This document shows, in pieces, positions 63,667 through 63,858 of a stretch of 63,858 bases of DNA. Made by a program: the position numbers and the translations under genes. Source of the DNA: an uncultured bacterium (GTDB lineage Bacteria; Pseudomonadota; Alphaproteobacteria; CAJXXZ01; 1604HC); NCBI GenBank assembly GCA_913063285.1, contig CAJXXZ010000005.1, positions 1 to 63,858 on the forward strand, given 5' to 3'. The notes beneath the pieces were generated by a model. That model saw only the letters and a program-made list of their open reading frames with translations. It was not told the origin of the DNA and did no database searches. Each line of letters starts with the position of its first letter. Positions within the stretch are counted from its first letter, which is position 1.

Positions 63667-63858
63667 TAATAATTAATATCGTTTCAGAATAGTCATTTGC
63701 AATATATATAAATATATAATTATAGTGAATGAAATATTTGGTAAAGTTTACAGTTTAACTACAAGTTATAAATTATTTCTGTTGTATATATTATAGTTAA
63801 AATTTTATAATTTTATAATTTTATATAAAACAAATGTATTATAATACTTTATCTATAA

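Noticed and set aside
1-63858. UGA read as tryptophan, as in some tiny symbiont genomes
   Set aside because: The recognised genes use TGG for Trp and do not contain internal TGA at conserved Trp positions, and several end cleanly at TGA.

Overview
The window comes from the chromosome of a very AT-rich bacterium (roughly three-quarters A+T by eye) with long gene-free stretches, decaying gene copies and shortened housekeeping proteins. It has a class I lysyl-tRNA synthetase, a long cobalamin-dependent (class II) ribonucleotide reductase with a C-terminal Cys-rich tail, an N-terminally extended ribosomal protein S9, a divergent ppiD/tpiA neighbourhood and a MurG. Together these point to a reduced-genome, host-associated alphaproteobacterium of the Rickettsiales/Holosporales kind. 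The exact taxon is inference. No phage, transposase, CRISPR or plasmid gene is visible.

Layout. 1-9.2 kb: holC (pol III chi), a minus-strand recG / beta-barrel-like protein / ftsB-like cluster, tRNA-Glu and tRNA-Ser, comF-folD (overlapping), a holA-like gene and murG. 10-18.8 kb: a lipoprotein and HAD gene, a ppiD-like / MscS / membrane-protein run, a strikingly short tpiA, and dnaB. 18.9-23 kb: a family of secreted paralogs, three intact tandem copies plus one divergent pseudogene. 23.5-34.4 kb: a parB homolog reduced to its DNA-binding half, rpe, a large secreted protein, tRNA-Arg, yraN, infB-nusA, tRNA-Leu, a small membrane protein, rnc and lepB. 34.4-44.8 kb: fmt, nrdJ with a tandemly repeated decaying 3' tail, a cluster of 11-bp parS-like repeats, tsaE, rpmE, tRNA-Tyr, tRNA-Gly, tuf, iscU, rplM-rpsI and a basic low-complexity protein. 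45.2-57.6 kb: an ABC exporter, secreted proteins, nusG-rplK, two proteins of unknown function, class I lysS and a ligA lacking BRCT. 58-63.7 kb: mnmA, engB, and a tandem array of four small membrane-protein genes leading into yidC.

Most genes serve replication and repair (holC, holA-like, dnaB, recG, ligA, parB), translation (tuf, infB, nusA, ribosomal proteins, tRNAs, fmt, tsaE, mnmA, lysS) and envelope or secretion (lepB, yidC, murG, ppiD-like, MscS, ABC exporter). Metabolism is thin: folD, rpe, tpiA, nrdJ and iscU. The class II reductase implies a need for cobalamin, probably from the host.

The most unusual elements are these. (1) The array of small membrane proteins between engB and yidC shares its N-terminal two-helix module with an N-terminal extension of YidC itself. 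(2) The secreted paralog family at 19-23 kb has variable internal repeats and a constant C-terminal domain. (3) Tandem duplications of gene 3' ends occur at nrdJ (144 bp, three copies) and at 32.4 kb (27 bp, two copies); both periods are multiples of three. (4) Four 11-bp iterons resembling half of a parS site lie near 39.5 kb, in a genome segment whose ParB has lost its N-terminal domain. All identifications are from reading the sequence and remembered family motifs; no database search was run.
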